A stretch of DNA of 64,000 nucleotides from contig CAJPLU010000001.1 of assembly GCA_905371595.1 (NCBI GenBank), forward strand, positions 12,787 to 76,786, written 5' to 3'. The DNA comes from Candidatus Saccharimonadota bacterium. Its GTDB lineage: Bacteria > Patescibacteriota > Saccharimonadia > Saccharimonadales > Saccharimonadaceae. Made by a program: the position numbers and the translations under genes. How positions within the stretch are numbered: position 1 is the first letter of the stretch; each line of letters begins with the position of its first letter. This document shows positions 16,211 through 24,262 of the stretch, piece after piece. A model generated the notes under the pieces. The model was not told the origin of the DNA and ran no database searches. It saw only the letters and a list, made by a program, of their open reading frames with translations.

Positions 16211-18322
16211 CTACAGCTTCTCGAGGTGGGCGTATTCAACGTTGAGCTTTTTGACAGCACCGTTATCGAACTTCACGCTAACTGCTAAGCCGTCAATGTC
16301 AATGATCTCGCCATCGCCAAATTGCAGCGAGCGCACTCGATCGCCAATATCATAGTTCATCACCGGCTCGTCAAAATCATTATAAGCCGGACTCGAATCA
16401 ATAGCGTTAGGTTCAACCGCGAACAATCCCATACCCATATCGTCGAGAAAACGCGACGGCTGATTGTACGATCGCAAGCCGAATTGCGCACGGCTCTGCG
16501 CGTACAACAGATATAACTCTTCACGCGCCCGCGTCATACCCACGTAGCACAAGCGCCGCTCCTCCTCGAGATTGCGCGGACCCTCTTCAAGCGCTCGCTC
16601 ACTCGGAAACAAGCCATCCTCCATACCGACCATGAAAACCACCGGAAATTCCAGTCCCTTAGCGGCATGCAAGGTCATTAATGTGACCTTTTCACCATCA
16701 CTTTGCTGATCGACGCTGCTCATTAGTGCTGCCTCTTCGAGAAAGTCTGGCAACGTCGCGAAAGATTTAGCGTCCGCTATGAGCACGCTCAGATTATCAT
16801 CACGCTCTTCAGCCTGTGGCGTTCCGTCCATGACATAATCTCGATAAGCAATCTTTTCAATTAGCTTTTCAATAATATCGCTTGGGCTAGTATCAGAAAG
16901 AATAAGCGCCTGCAATTCGCGTAGAATCTCACCCAGACGCAGCAACGATTTTTTGGCGCGCGGCGTCAAAACGCTAGTTTGCTCGACATTCACCAGCGAA
17001 GCGATAATATCCATATTGTTATCGTTTTGCCATCGTAAAAATTTCTCTAGACTGGTCGCACCGATACCGCGCGCTGGCACATTCGCAATTCGGCTAAAGC
17101 TCATCCGGTCGTTCGGTTGATATAATAAACGCAAATAGGCGATAATATCCTTGATTTCTTTGCGATCATAAAAGCGCACGCCGCCAACCAATTGATATGG
17201 AATTCTTTGCTGCATGAAGGCACGTTCAAAAGCAAAGCTCTGCGCATTAGTACGATACAATACTGCAAAATCACCGTAGCGGCGAGCACCAATCGAGGTT
17301 TGAGCCGCAATACGGCTTGCCACCACGTAAGCTTCTTCGGACTCATCGCGTACCGCCTGGACTTGTACTGGCGCACCGTTGCCAGCCGCCGTCCAGAGTT
17401 TCTTGTCAGTCCGTTCGACATTCTTGGCAATGACCTTTTGCGCCGCCTCTAGGATAGCACCTGTTGAACGATAGTTTTGTTCCAGTTTAATCACCTTTGC
17501 GCCAGGAAAGTCCCGTTCAAAATTAAGAATATTTTTGAAATCCGCCCCGCGCCAGCTATAGATTGATTGCCAATCATCGCCAACTACGCAAATATTACGT
17601 GCATCGTTGACTAGATATTTAACGATAGCATACTGCGCAGCGTTAGTGTCTTGGTATTCGTCAATAAGGATATGCTTGAAATACTGGCGATACTTTTGGC
17701 GAATTTCACTGGCATCGCGCAGCAAACGTACCGTCTCGATCAACAAATCATCGAAATCTAGCGCGCCAGCCTCGCTGCGTAGTTGCTCGTATCTATCATA
17801 AATCTTAGCGATATGCTGCTGATTCGGATATTGCGCCGCTGCCGCGTAATCATCTGGCGTAAGTAAATCATTTTTAGCGTTAGAAATTGCCGCGCTAACA
17901 GAACGTGGTTTGAGTTTATCAGGAGCAATTGACAGCTGTTTCATCGCTTGCTTGATCAATCCTTGACGGTCGGCTTCATCATAAATAATAAAATTCGACG
18001 GCACGCCAATCGCCGGCCCATCGCGCCGCAAAATTCGCACGCAAATCCCGTGAAATGTACCCATCCACGGCATGAATTGCCGCGTATTAGGCTGATCGAT
18101 CAAAGCCGCCAAGCGCTCGCGCATCTCGCGAGCCGCTTTATTAGTAAATGTCACTGCCAAAATTTCGTTCGGCCAGACTCTTTCGTGTGTCAATAGATAA
18201 GCTATCCGGTGAGTTAAAGTTTTGGTTTTACCACTGCCAGCGCCCGCCAAAACCAACAACGGACCGTCCGTATAAGCGACAGCTGCTTTCTGCGCGTCAT
18301 TAAGACCATCAAATATATCCAT
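16211..18322 (-). CDS. uvrD: ATP-dependent DNA helicase UvrD/PcrA
   Basis: Superfamily 1A 3'-5' helicase for nucleotide excision and replication repair. About 703 residues. Walker A is LAGAGSGKTKTLT, Walker B is LIDEYQDTNAAQY, and the later SF1 motifs include GDDWQSIYSWRGAD, LEQNYRST, TLMTLHAAKGLEF and CYVGMTRAREEL. The C-terminus carries the PcrA-type Tudor-like segment (YDIGDRVRSLQFGDGEIIDI). The frame also has an ATG three codons upstream, but that codon overlaps the -10 box; the ATG at 18320-18322 lies 7 bases after TATAAT and is preferred. Confidence 0.95.
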   Translation of the reverse strand: MDIFDGLNDAQKAAVAYTDGPLLVLAGAGSGKTKTLTHRIAYLLTHERVWPNEILAVTFTNKAAREMRERLAALIDQPNTRQFMPWMGTFHGICVRILRRDGPAIGVPSNFIIYDEADRQGLIKQAMKQLSIAPDKLKPRSVSAAISNAKNDLLTPDDYAAAAQYPNQQHIAKIYDRYEQLRSEAGALDFDDLLIETVRLLRDASEIRQKYRQYFKHILIDEYQDTNAAQYAIVKYLVNDARNICVVGDDWQSIYSWRGADFKNILNFERDFPGAKVIKLEQNYRSTGAILEAAQKVIAKNVERTDKKLWTAAGNGAPVQVQAVRDESEEAYVVASRIAAQTSIGARRYGDFAVLYRTNAQSFAFERAFMQQRIPYQLVGGVRFYDRKEIKDIIAYLRLLYQPNDRMSFSRIANVPARGIGATSLEKFLRWQNDNNMDIIASLVNVEQTSVLTPRAKKSLLRLGEILRELQALILSDTSPSDIIEKLIEKIAYRDYVMDGTPQAEERDDNLSVLIADAKSFATLPDFLEEAALMSSVDQQSDGEKVTLMTLHAAKGLEFPVVFMVGMEDGLFPSERALEEGPRNLEEERRLCYVGMTRAREELYLLYAQSRAQFGLRSYNQPSRFLDDMGMGLFAVEPNAIDSSPAYNDFDEPVMNYDIGDRVRSLQFGDGEIIDIDGLAVSVKFDNGAVKKLNVEYAHLEKL

Positions 18323-18329
18323 CACACTC

Positions 18330-18335
18330 ATTATA
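18330..18335 (-). promoter_or_regulatory. -10 box of uvrD
   Basis: TATAAT on the minus strand, 7 bases before the preferred ATG and overlapping the first in-frame ATG. This placement decides the start codon. Confidence 0.5.
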
Positions 18336-18340
18336 TCGCG

Positions 18341-19846
18341 TTAATAGCGAGTCAAGAAGAAATAGCCGGCGCCCGCCAGCGCACCCAAAGCCAAGAATAC
18401 TATAATCACCAAAAACCATTTCAAGCCTGAATGGCGCGATTGCTTATGTTTCTTATCGTCTTTGAATTCAGTGTAATACTCAGAAGTGTCATAAATAGCG
18501 CCTGACTCAATTTCGTCGATGGTTTGCTCGCGAGGCGGATCTGGTTCTGTAGTAGCGGACTGTACAGGCGAATCTACCGTCTGATTTGTCAGAGATTCAG
18601 CTAGTTGCTCGGGTTGCTCGCTCGTATCTTCTACATTAGCAACAGGAGCTTCGGCAGCAGGAGGATTAGTAGTTTTTTCAACAGGCTTTGGCTTGCCGCC
18701 AATTGGCATAAACCGATGTTTTTTAATGGCTGGCGCGTCTTGTATTCTAGCGTCATCTTCATCGTTTTCGGCTGAAGCGTCCTCAATTGATTGAATGTCG
18801 TTAGCTCGCGATTCTGCTTGCGAAAAGCCAATCTCGTTGCTAGCATCTTGCGCGTCTTTCTGTAGCGACTCAACAAGCTCGGCAGACGGTGCAATATCCC
18901 TACCGTGCGTACCGCCGATAGAATACGATCTTTTTTCGTTTTTGCTGTCGTCTGCCTCATCATAATCATTTTTGTCTTCAAAACCAGGATTAGACTGTGA
19001 AGCTTGAGACAATGCGCTGCTACCGTGAAAAACTCGCGATTCAGACGATTGCAGTTCGCTAGAAACGTTATTTGTATTTGCTGCTACATTTTCGTTAGAA
19101 CTAAACTGAGTAGAACTAGCAGCAAGACGCTGAGCGCTTCGCTGGCCAGTTGACCCTAATTGTTGAGACGAGCCGCCAGAAATATTAGATGACACATTAC
19201 TTAACGACTGTGCCGGCATCGTAGAATACTTAACTTTGCTGGCGGGGTGTTTGCTGACACCTGGCTGCGAGCTAACTATGTCCATGAAACGGCCGCGACT
19301 CTTAGTCTTCATTTTTTTTGGTAGTCCTGATCGGACTGGCACAGCTCCGCCAATTGCCGCTACCTGCGGCGGTGTTGCGGCTTGTGGCAACGGCTGGGGA
19401 GCTGGCGATGGTATTGAACTATTTAGAGCTGAATTTTGAACAACAGTAGAAGCCTGAGAAGCGACCGACGCACCAGCCGAAGTTGAAGTACCGTTTGTTG
19501 GCAAAGTCTGAACCTGAGCGGTAGACACCCCAACAGCTGGCTGTGCTGGAACTGCAGCCGAAACCGGTACGCTAGCTGTTGATAAAGATGAACTTGGCTG
19601 CTTAGCGACACCAACCGTTGCGGCCGGCGAGGGTGAAGCCGTCATATTCGCAACTGGACCAGGACCAGGAGCTAATTTACTAGGCTCAACTGAAACTGGC
19701 GCAGCATTAGAGGAAGGATTTGAAGGCGTAGAGACAGCCGGCGGTGTTGGCGCCTCAGTATGTTGGCCGTCCTCTTTTAATAATCCGCTCTTGGACATAG
19801 CCTCGGTAATTGAACGATCTAGCTCGTCGAAGTCGAATTCTGTCAT
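18341..19846 (-). CDS. Low-complexity, tail-anchored protein
   Basis: 501 residues, not recognised. The first 20 residues (TEFDFDELDRSITEAMSKSG) look like a short ordered helix; then about 150 residues are rich in Ala, Pro, Ser, Thr and Val, followed by Ser/Asn/Gln-rich and acidic stretches, a short basic piece (KKHRFMPIGGKPKP), and a single C-terminal membrane helix (WFLVIIVFLALGALAGAGYF) ending a few residues from the stop. This predicts a long disordered cytoplasmic protein anchored by its tail, unless exported in reverse. It starts 2 bases after the tpiA stop, so it is probably in the tpiA transcript. Confidence 0.75.
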   Translation of the reverse strand: MTEFDFDELDRSITEAMSKSGLLKEDGQHTEAPTPPAVSTPSNPSSNAAPVSVEPSKLAPGPGPVANMTASPSPAATVGVAKQPSSSLSTASVPVSAAVPAQPAVGVSTAQVQTLPTNGTSTSAGASVASQASTVVQNSALNSSIPSPAPQPLPQAATPPQVAAIGGAVPVRSGLPKKMKTKSRGRFMDIVSSQPGVSKHPASKVKYSTMPAQSLSNVSSNISGGSSQQLGSTGQRSAQRLAASSTQFSSNENVAANTNNVSSELQSSESRVFHGSSALSQASQSNPGFEDKNDYDEADDSKNEKRSYSIGGTHGRDIAPSAELVESLQKDAQDASNEIGFSQAESRANDIQSIEDASAENDEDDARIQDAPAIKKHRFMPIGGKPKPVEKTTNPPAAEAPVANVEDTSEQPEQLAESLTNQTVDSPVQSATTEPDPPREQTIDEIESGAIYDTSEYYTEFKDDKKHKQSRHSGLKWFLVIIVFLALGALAGAGYFFLTRY

Positions 19847-19848
19847 GG

Positions 19849-20634
19849 CTATTTACCTCTCTTTACTGGTAAGGATGACATATCTTCACATTTTTTGATA
19901 ATACCAGCAAAAGCATAGACATCTAAACTTGATTCACCGATAAGCAAACCATTTACACCAGCTGTTTGCAAATACGACATAGCGTTATCAAGGTTAACAC
20001 TACCACCGTAAAGCACGCGGACATTCTCGGCGGCAACTTTACCGAAAAGATGCTCAATTTGCCGACGAATATATTTAATGGCGCGTTCAACATCGCGCGG
20101 TGAAGCGAATTTACCAGTACCGATTGACCACACTGGCTCATAAGCTATAACAATCTGGCCAACCTCAACGCTCGTGATATTAGCTAGTCCTTCCACCAAC
20201 TGATCGCGAATTACATCAGATGTTTCCTTGTTGGCTCGTTCTTGCGCTGTTTCACCAATACACAATACAGGCGTAATATTATTACGCACTGCCGCTTGCA
20301 CTTTGCTGCGAATATCTTTACTGCGTTCAGCAAAGATATGCCGGCGCTCGCTGTGGCCAATTATGCCATATTGTACGATACCGCGCAGCTGCGACGCTGA
20401 TACTTCACCAGTGTAAGCACCGCTGTCACGCCAATAAAAGTTCTGCACTGCCAGGTTAAAGTGATGATGTTGCACCTGCATATTAAGCGGCTGGAGCGCT
20501 AACATAGTCGGTGCCAACACTACCTCAGTATTTTTGAGCTTGCCAACCAGCTTGTCGAGTTTATGAACATACAAACTCGCCTCATTGACAGTGAGGTTCA
20601 TTTTCCAGTTTGCAATAATAAGTTTCTTGCCCAC
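19849..20634 (-). CDS. tpiA: Triosephosphate isomerase
   Basis: Interconverts dihydroxyacetone phosphate and glyceraldehyde 3-phosphate. 261 residues. Catalytic residues are visible: lysine in ANWKMN (K11), histidine in IIGHSERR and glutamate in AYEPVWSIGTGK; the phosphate loops GGSVN and LIGESSLD are present. Start is GTG at 20632-20634, forced by the need to include the NWK strand. It begins a short run with the tail-anchored protein. Upstream is the pyk terminator and a pair of 10-base direct repeats. Confidence 0.95.
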   Translation of the reverse strand: MGKKLIIANWKMNLTVNEASLYVHKLDKLVGKLKNTEVVLAPTMLALQPLNMQVQHHHFNLAVQNFYWRDSGAYTGEVSASQLRGIVQYGIIGHSERRHIFAERSKDIRSKVQAAVRNNITPVLCIGETAQERANKETSDVIRDQLVEGLANITSVEVGQIVIAYEPVWSIGTGKFASPRDVERAIKYIRRQIEHLFGKVAAENVRVLYGGSVNLDNAMSYLQTAGVNGLLIGESSLDVYAFAGIIKKCEDMSSLPVKRGK

Positions 20635-20662
20635 GTTTTATACTTGCTTATGTTTACCCTTG

Positions 20663-20700
20663 CGTCTAGTTTACTACAGTTATTAACGCTCGTCTAGTTT
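20663..20700 (-). repeat. Direct repeat upstream of tpiA
   Basis: The 10-mer AAACTAGACG (minus strand) occurs twice, 28 bases apart, between the pyk terminator and tpiA. Could be a paired regulator site; could also be chance. Confidence 0.35.
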
Positions 20701-20708
20701 TTTGCGCG

Positions 20709-20734
20709 AAAACACCCCGCCAAAAGCGAGGTGT
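20709..20734 (-). terminator. Terminator of pyk
   Basis: Stem ACACCTCGC/GCGGGGTGT with one mismatch and a 5-base loop, followed on the minus strand by TTTT. Confidence 0.65.
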
Positions 20735-20753
20735 CTCTTAAACTTTACTGCTT

Positions 20754-22181
20754 TTACTCAACAACACGCACACGTAATGTGTCGGTACCGCCGGCTACAC
20801 CCGACTGGCGGCCGCTGACAACAACCGCGGTCAATTTGTCGTCGCGCCCGAAAGTGCCCCAATCAAGCAATTCTTTGGCTAATTTTGTACCAACATGCTC
20901 GCCCTCTTTACGCACATATGAGCGGGTAGCGTATGACAAAGCTAACTGTTGAGCCACACGCTTATTCGGCGTTACCGCAGCGATTGGCAGCTCTGGACGA
21001 CAGGCAGCAATCCGCGCAGCCGTCGCGCCAGATTTAGTTTCGGCGATAATCACATCGGCGTCTACTTGGTTAGCTACTACTACCGCAGCATTAGCAATCG
21101 CATTACGGCGGCGGTTCTTCTCGCCATATTCAATCGGCATGTCATTCATCGGCCAGCGCGACTGTGTGTAGCGCACCGTCTTGGCCATCATTTTGACTGC
21201 CTCGGCAGGATAACTACCGTTAGCTGTCTCATCAGAAAGCATCACTACATCAGTACCAAGAATTACTGCTGTTGCTACATCACTAACTTCGGCGCGAGTC
21301 GGCTCTGGATTATCGACCATGCTGGCTAACATTTGCGTTGCCACTATTGATAGTTTACCGTATTTACGGCACAAGCGAATTGCTTCGCGTTCGACAATCG
21401 GCACAATCTCAGGGCTAGTCTCGACCGCTAAGTCGCCGCGCGCGATCATCACGCCGTCAGCAGCTTTGACTATTTCTTTGAGCGCTTCCATCTCGATAGC
21501 TGCTTTGGTCTCAACTTTCGCAATAATCTGCGCTGTTGAACCGTGGCTTAGCATAATCTGCCGTAAGTTATTAATATCGTCTGCGCTCTGAATAAAACTG
21601 AGGGCTACAAAATCAATATCTTTATCGGCGCCAAACTCTACGTCAGCCAAATCTTTTGGCGTTAAAATATCGCCGCCAAAGTCGGTGTCTGGCAGATTCA
21701 AGCCTTTACGGCTCATCAAAAATCCATCGTTCAGAATACGAATCTTGATTGCTGTATCGCTAACCCGCTCAATCATCTCGCCGCGAATCTTGCCATCGAA
21801 CAAGTAAACTGGCTCACCAACCTTGACTTTGTTAGCTAAATTGTATTGAATCGGCAAATTCATACTGCCATCGTGTTCTTGAATTGCATGATCGAGAACG
21901 ATCTCGTCGCCAGCTTTAACATCTAAGTGGTTGTTCTTTAGAACGCCGAGACGAATTTTTGGTCCTTGTAAATCCTGCAAGATTGCTACCGTTCGGCCAA
22001 CTTCGGCGCTAGCATCACGAATCCATTTAATCTGATCTAGCCGTTCTTCGTACGATCCATGGCTAAAGTTCAAACGAAAGCCATTTGCGCCAGCTTCAAT
22101 TAATTGTTTGATTTTCTCTGGTGAATTTGTGGCTGGCCCCAGAGTCGCCAGTATCTTAGTCCTTTTAAATGTATTACTCAT
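20754..22181 (-). CDS. pyk: Pyruvate kinase
   Basis: Last step of glycolysis: phosphoenolpyruvate + ADP to pyruvate + ATP. 475 residues, normal for the bacterial type without an extra C-terminal domain. Family stretches: TLGPATNS near the start, RLNFSHGSYEE, ILQDLQGPKIRLG, the metal/active-site region AKVETKAAIE and VMIARGDLAVE, and MLASMVDNPEPTRAEVSDVA. The ATG lies 8 bases after TATAAT without a ribosome-binding site, so a leaderless mRNA is likely. The 293-base gap upstream (22182-22474) holds only this promoter and no convincing gene. Confidence 0.96.
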   Translation of the reverse strand: MSNTFKRTKILATLGPATNSPEKIKQLIEAGANGFRLNFSHGSYEERLDQIKWIRDASAEVGRTVAILQDLQGPKIRLGVLKNNHLDVKAGDEIVLDHAIQEHDGSMNLPIQYNLANKVKVGEPVYLFDGKIRGEMIERVSDTAIKIRILNDGFLMSRKGLNLPDTDFGGDILTPKDLADVEFGADKDIDFVALSFIQSADDINNLRQIMLSHGSTAQIIAKVETKAAIEMEALKEIVKAADGVMIARGDLAVETSPEIVPIVEREAIRLCRKYGKLSIVATQMLASMVDNPEPTRAEVSDVATAVILGTDVVMLSDETANGSYPAEAVKMMAKTVRYTQSRWPMNDMPIEYGEKNRRRNAIANAAVVVANQVDADVIIAETKSGATAARIAACRPELPIAAVTPNKRVAQQLALSYATRSYVRKEGEHVGTKLAKELLDWGTFGRDDKLTAVVVSGRQSGVAGGTDTLRVRVVE

Positions 22182-22189
22182 AGATAGTT

Positions 22190-22195
22190 ATTATA
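22190..22195 (-). promoter_or_regulatory. -10 box of pyk
   Basis: TATAAT ending 8 bases before the ATG on the minus strand; no good -35. Confidence 0.5.
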
Positions 22196-22474
22196 CTCTA
22201 ATGTGTTCCACAAAAATAGTACGCCCAGACTAGGACGTACTTGACAAGTGCAAATTTATATTATATGGTGAATGTCGTTGAATCGAATTGGAACGATATC
22301 CTTATGGAGCTCAGGCGGTGATATCGCCTTATGGGGGTTTATCTCTGGCGTAACGTATTTGTTACAGTGATGGAACTAGTCAAGATATTATCTACCGACA
22401 AGCATTGCTTGTGCTTTAAGTATACGATGTCAATTATAGAACCTTACAGAGATAAAACCAAATTTGGCCATCGC

Positions 22475-22909
22475 TTAGTACGCTACACCACCATGATGCG
22501 AACACGCGCCTCGACCCATAGATGAACTACATGAACCATCGTTGCATGTTGTAATCGGACAATATTCTGCATCGTATATGCCGCTCTTTGAAGAGTTAGA
22601 ATCGTTTGAATACTGTTGATAGTTTGTCTCTGAGCGCTTATTACTTTTAACTTGACGTTGATGATTACTATATGTTGTCCATACGATCAATCCACCTATA
22701 ATAACCACCCAAAATAGTATTTTGCCCCAATTGTTAAGAAATGAATCAAGTCGCTCTCTTCGTCTAACTTGTTTACCTAATTTTATATACTCAGGGATGT
22801 AACAGTACTCTATACTGACTGTATCATCCAACGGTTTTTTGTGTTTTTTCTTGTATCCATCGCTAATTAGTTTGCTAATCGGAGGGCTAAATCTTACTCG
22901 TATATTCAT
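22475..22909 (-). CDS. Membrane protein with C-terminal DUF3761-like cysteine motif
   Basis: 144 residues. A basic N-terminal half, one membrane helix (ILFWVVIIGGLIVWTTY, about residues 64-80), a Ser/Asn/Gln-rich linker and a compact C-terminal cysteine motif: YCPITTCNDGSCSSSMGRGA followed by CSHHGGVAY. The C-x-DG-(S/T)-x-S...G-x-C-S-x-HGGV pattern resembles the DUF3761 family of small exported domains of unknown function. The gene follows 22912-23706 with almost no gap and shares its leader RNA. Probably presents the Cys domain outside the cell. Confidence 0.75.
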   Translation of the reverse strand: MNIRVRFSPPISKLISDGYKKKHKKPLDDTVSIEYCYIPEYIKLGKQVRRRERLDSFLNNWGKILFWVVIIGGLIVWTTYSNHQRQVKSNKRSETNYQQYSNDSNSSKSGIYDAEYCPITTCNDGSCSSSMGRGACSHHGGVAY

Positions 22910-22911
22910 GA

Positions 22912-23706
22912 CTATCTATGAATTCTGATAACTCGCACCTGATTTTCGTAGGTAACTTTTAGGTCTATATTTTCTTCGGACTTACGAATATCAGCAGAGA
23001 TGCTGCCAGCGCGCTCCAATCCCTTGTTGATGTCACCACCGAGACTACTTACAAAGTATGGCTTATATGGTATATACTCACGTTCGCTCGTATAAATTGG
23101 TCCGGGCACATCCAGTACCTTCTCAAGCTCTTTAGATTTGTATTGGGCACCTAACGGGAAAAACTGGTTACCCTTGAATGCACTTATCTGCTCGTCAAGT
23201 TTCCGTCCACTATCTAGCACTAGTTCAATCTTTAACTTAGTAGTGTCGATATTGTTAGTGGCGATAATCTTATAGTCTATATGAAGGCGATCATTATTCT
23301 TTAAATATTCGTTGATAGTATTTCGTGAAAGATTACGTCGATTGCATATATCATAATCAGAAGGTCCAAGTTGAACCCAGGGAGCGTCAGGATCGTTATC
23401 CCAAGCTTTCCACCAAGTTCGCTCTCTCGACTGAGCAGTGCAATTTTCTTGTTTGTCGAGGCCACCATATTTTGTGATACTGTCTTTGTCAAGCGACAGG
23501 TCAACAGACTTAAACTCCGACTTTGTAATGTCTATCTTGAAGTTTGGCAAGCTAACAATATCATCTACAGAGTAAATCTTATCGGCTTGATAGTATTGGT
23601 AATACTGAAAGCCAAAATACCCGCCCGTTGCTAGTACTACTACTAGTATAGTACTTATAGCCAACCATTTTACTAACGAATGTCTACTATTATTTTTAAG
23701 CTTCAC
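22912..23706 (-). CDS. Single-pass membrane protein, unknown function
   Basis: 264 residues, not recognised. Basic N-terminus, one membrane helix (WLAISTILVVVLATGGYFGF, about 14-33), then about 230 residues expected outside the cell with two Cys (in KQENCTAQS and DYDICNRR) that could form a disulfide. The outer part looks beta-rich (KLKIELVLDSGRKLDE, IDLKVTYENQVRVIRIHR). Start is GTG at 23704-23706 with a good ribosome-binding site (AAGGAG 8 bases upstream), in contrast to the leaderless genes around it. It is the first gene behind the structured leader at 23707-23853. Confidence 0.78.
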   Translation of the reverse strand: MKLKNNSRHSLVKWLAISTILVVVLATGGYFGFQYYQYYQADKIYSVDDIVSLPNFKIDITKSEFKSVDLSLDKDSITKYGGLDKQENCTAQSRERTWWKAWDNDPDAPWVQLGPSDYDICNRRNLSRNTINEYLKNNDRLHIDYKIIATNNIDTTKLKIELVLDSGRKLDEQISAFKGNQFFPLGAQYKSKELEKVLDVPGPIYTSEREYIPYKPYFVSSLGGDINKGLERAGSISADIRKSEENIDLKVTYENQVRVIRIHR

Positions 23707-23853
23707 TTCTTTTCTCCTTAAATTAAAAATGACACCACGCTTGGTGTCTAACCAGTAAATAGAGTATTAAGCCCTAATTTACTTCGCATGGTGCCATTTT
23801 GAAGGCTTAATACCACGCAAAGAAATTGCGGTACTCTATAAAACTGGTTAGAC
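23707..23853 (-). promoter_or_regulatory. Structured 5' leader RNA (candidate cis-regulatory RNA)
   Basis: Transcription from the extended -10 at 23860-23868 is predicted to start at about 23853. The first 11 bases (23853-23843) are perfectly complementary to 23756-23746, and inside them TAGAGTA/TACTCTA (23838-23832 with 23766-23760) extends the stem. This encloses a small hairpin (CGCAA/TTGCG, 23830-23816) and a 9-bp stem (23812-23804 with 23773-23765) with a 30-base loop, making a three-way junction. The closing stem shares 3 bases with a GACACC/GGTGTC hairpin (23748-23731) followed by ATTTTTAATTT, then AAGGAG and the GTG. Looks like a riboswitch or attenuator; no known class recognised. 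Confidence 0.65.
23731..23748 (-). terminator. Terminator-like hairpin inside the leader
   Basis: GACACC-6-GGTGTC followed on the minus strand by ATTTTTAATTT. Weak U-tract interrupted by A; it overlaps the 3' strand of the leader's closing stem. Confidence 0.45.
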
Positions 23854-23859
23854 TTTTTT

Positions 23860-23868
23860 ATTATATCA
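23860..23868 (-). promoter_or_regulatory. Promoter of the structured leader RNA
   Basis: Extended -10 TGATATAAT on the minus strand. Position predicts the first transcribed base at the first base of the leader's long stem. Confidence 0.6.
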
Positions 23869-24100
23869 AATATCGTCGTAAGAATATGTCCATGTTGCCA
23901 AAATCGCCAGAGTTGCAGAACGCTAACCTTGCGTTTTAATTGAACAGATGAACTACATGGATACACCTGCCCGCATGCTGCAAAATGCTGACACGGAAAA
24001 AGTTATATTTCAAAAGATGGTTACCGAGAATAGCATTCTTTTAATCTTAAAAAGAAAAGTTTGGAACGTACAGTTTGAGTATGTTTTACAGATTGAAGGA
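23869..24100. other. Gene-free interval between the leader promoter and the tRNA-Glu terminator
   Basis: With the adjoining leader and terminator this is part of a 432-base stretch without a gene. I see no credible gene: the only open frame (60 codons from 23948 on the plus strand) runs into the tRNA-Glu terminator and has no supporting signals. A weak AACGC/GCGTT hairpin lies near 23920-23936. Confidence 0.4.
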
Positions 24101-24128
24101 CAAACAAAAAGACTCCAAAGAGCCTCTT
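24101..24128 (-). terminator. Terminator of tRNA-Glu
   Basis: Imperfect hairpin (AAGA and CTC pairing with GAG and TCTT, one bulged base) followed by TTTTTG on the minus strand, just after the tRNA. Confidence 0.6.
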
Positions 24129-24138
24129 GATTCCATAA

Positions 24139-24213
24139 TGGTGACCTTACCGGGAATCGAACCCGGATTGCCAGGATGAAAACCTGGTGTCCTAACCGTT
24201 AGACGATAAGGCC
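24139..24213 (-). tRNA. tRNA-Glu (TTC)
   Basis: 75 bases including an encoded CCA. Acceptor GGCCTTA pairs with TAAGGTC (one G-U); anticodon stem-loop CCAGG-TTTTCAT-CCTGG gives TTC; T-arm has GGTTCGATTCC. Followed by its own terminator. Confidence 0.95.
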
Positions 24214-24262
24214 ACGCTTACAGATATCTTAACAGATTAGCCTAATTTACGCAATAAACAAC

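Noticed and set aside
22272..22525. TTGACA-17-TATGGT promoter-like sequence with two short open frames behind it
   Set aside because: The -10 is poor and only 2 bases before the first ATG, the peptides show no recognisable pattern, and the second overlaps the end of a real gene antisense.
22520..23959. 14-base repeat AGATGAACTACATG at 22520 and 23946
   Set aside because: Several exact 14-base repeats are expected by chance in a 64 kb window; no longer homology around it.
23948..24130. 60-codon open frame on the plus strand
   Set aside because: It runs through the tRNA-Glu terminator on the opposite strand and has no promoter, ribosome-binding site or plausible composition.
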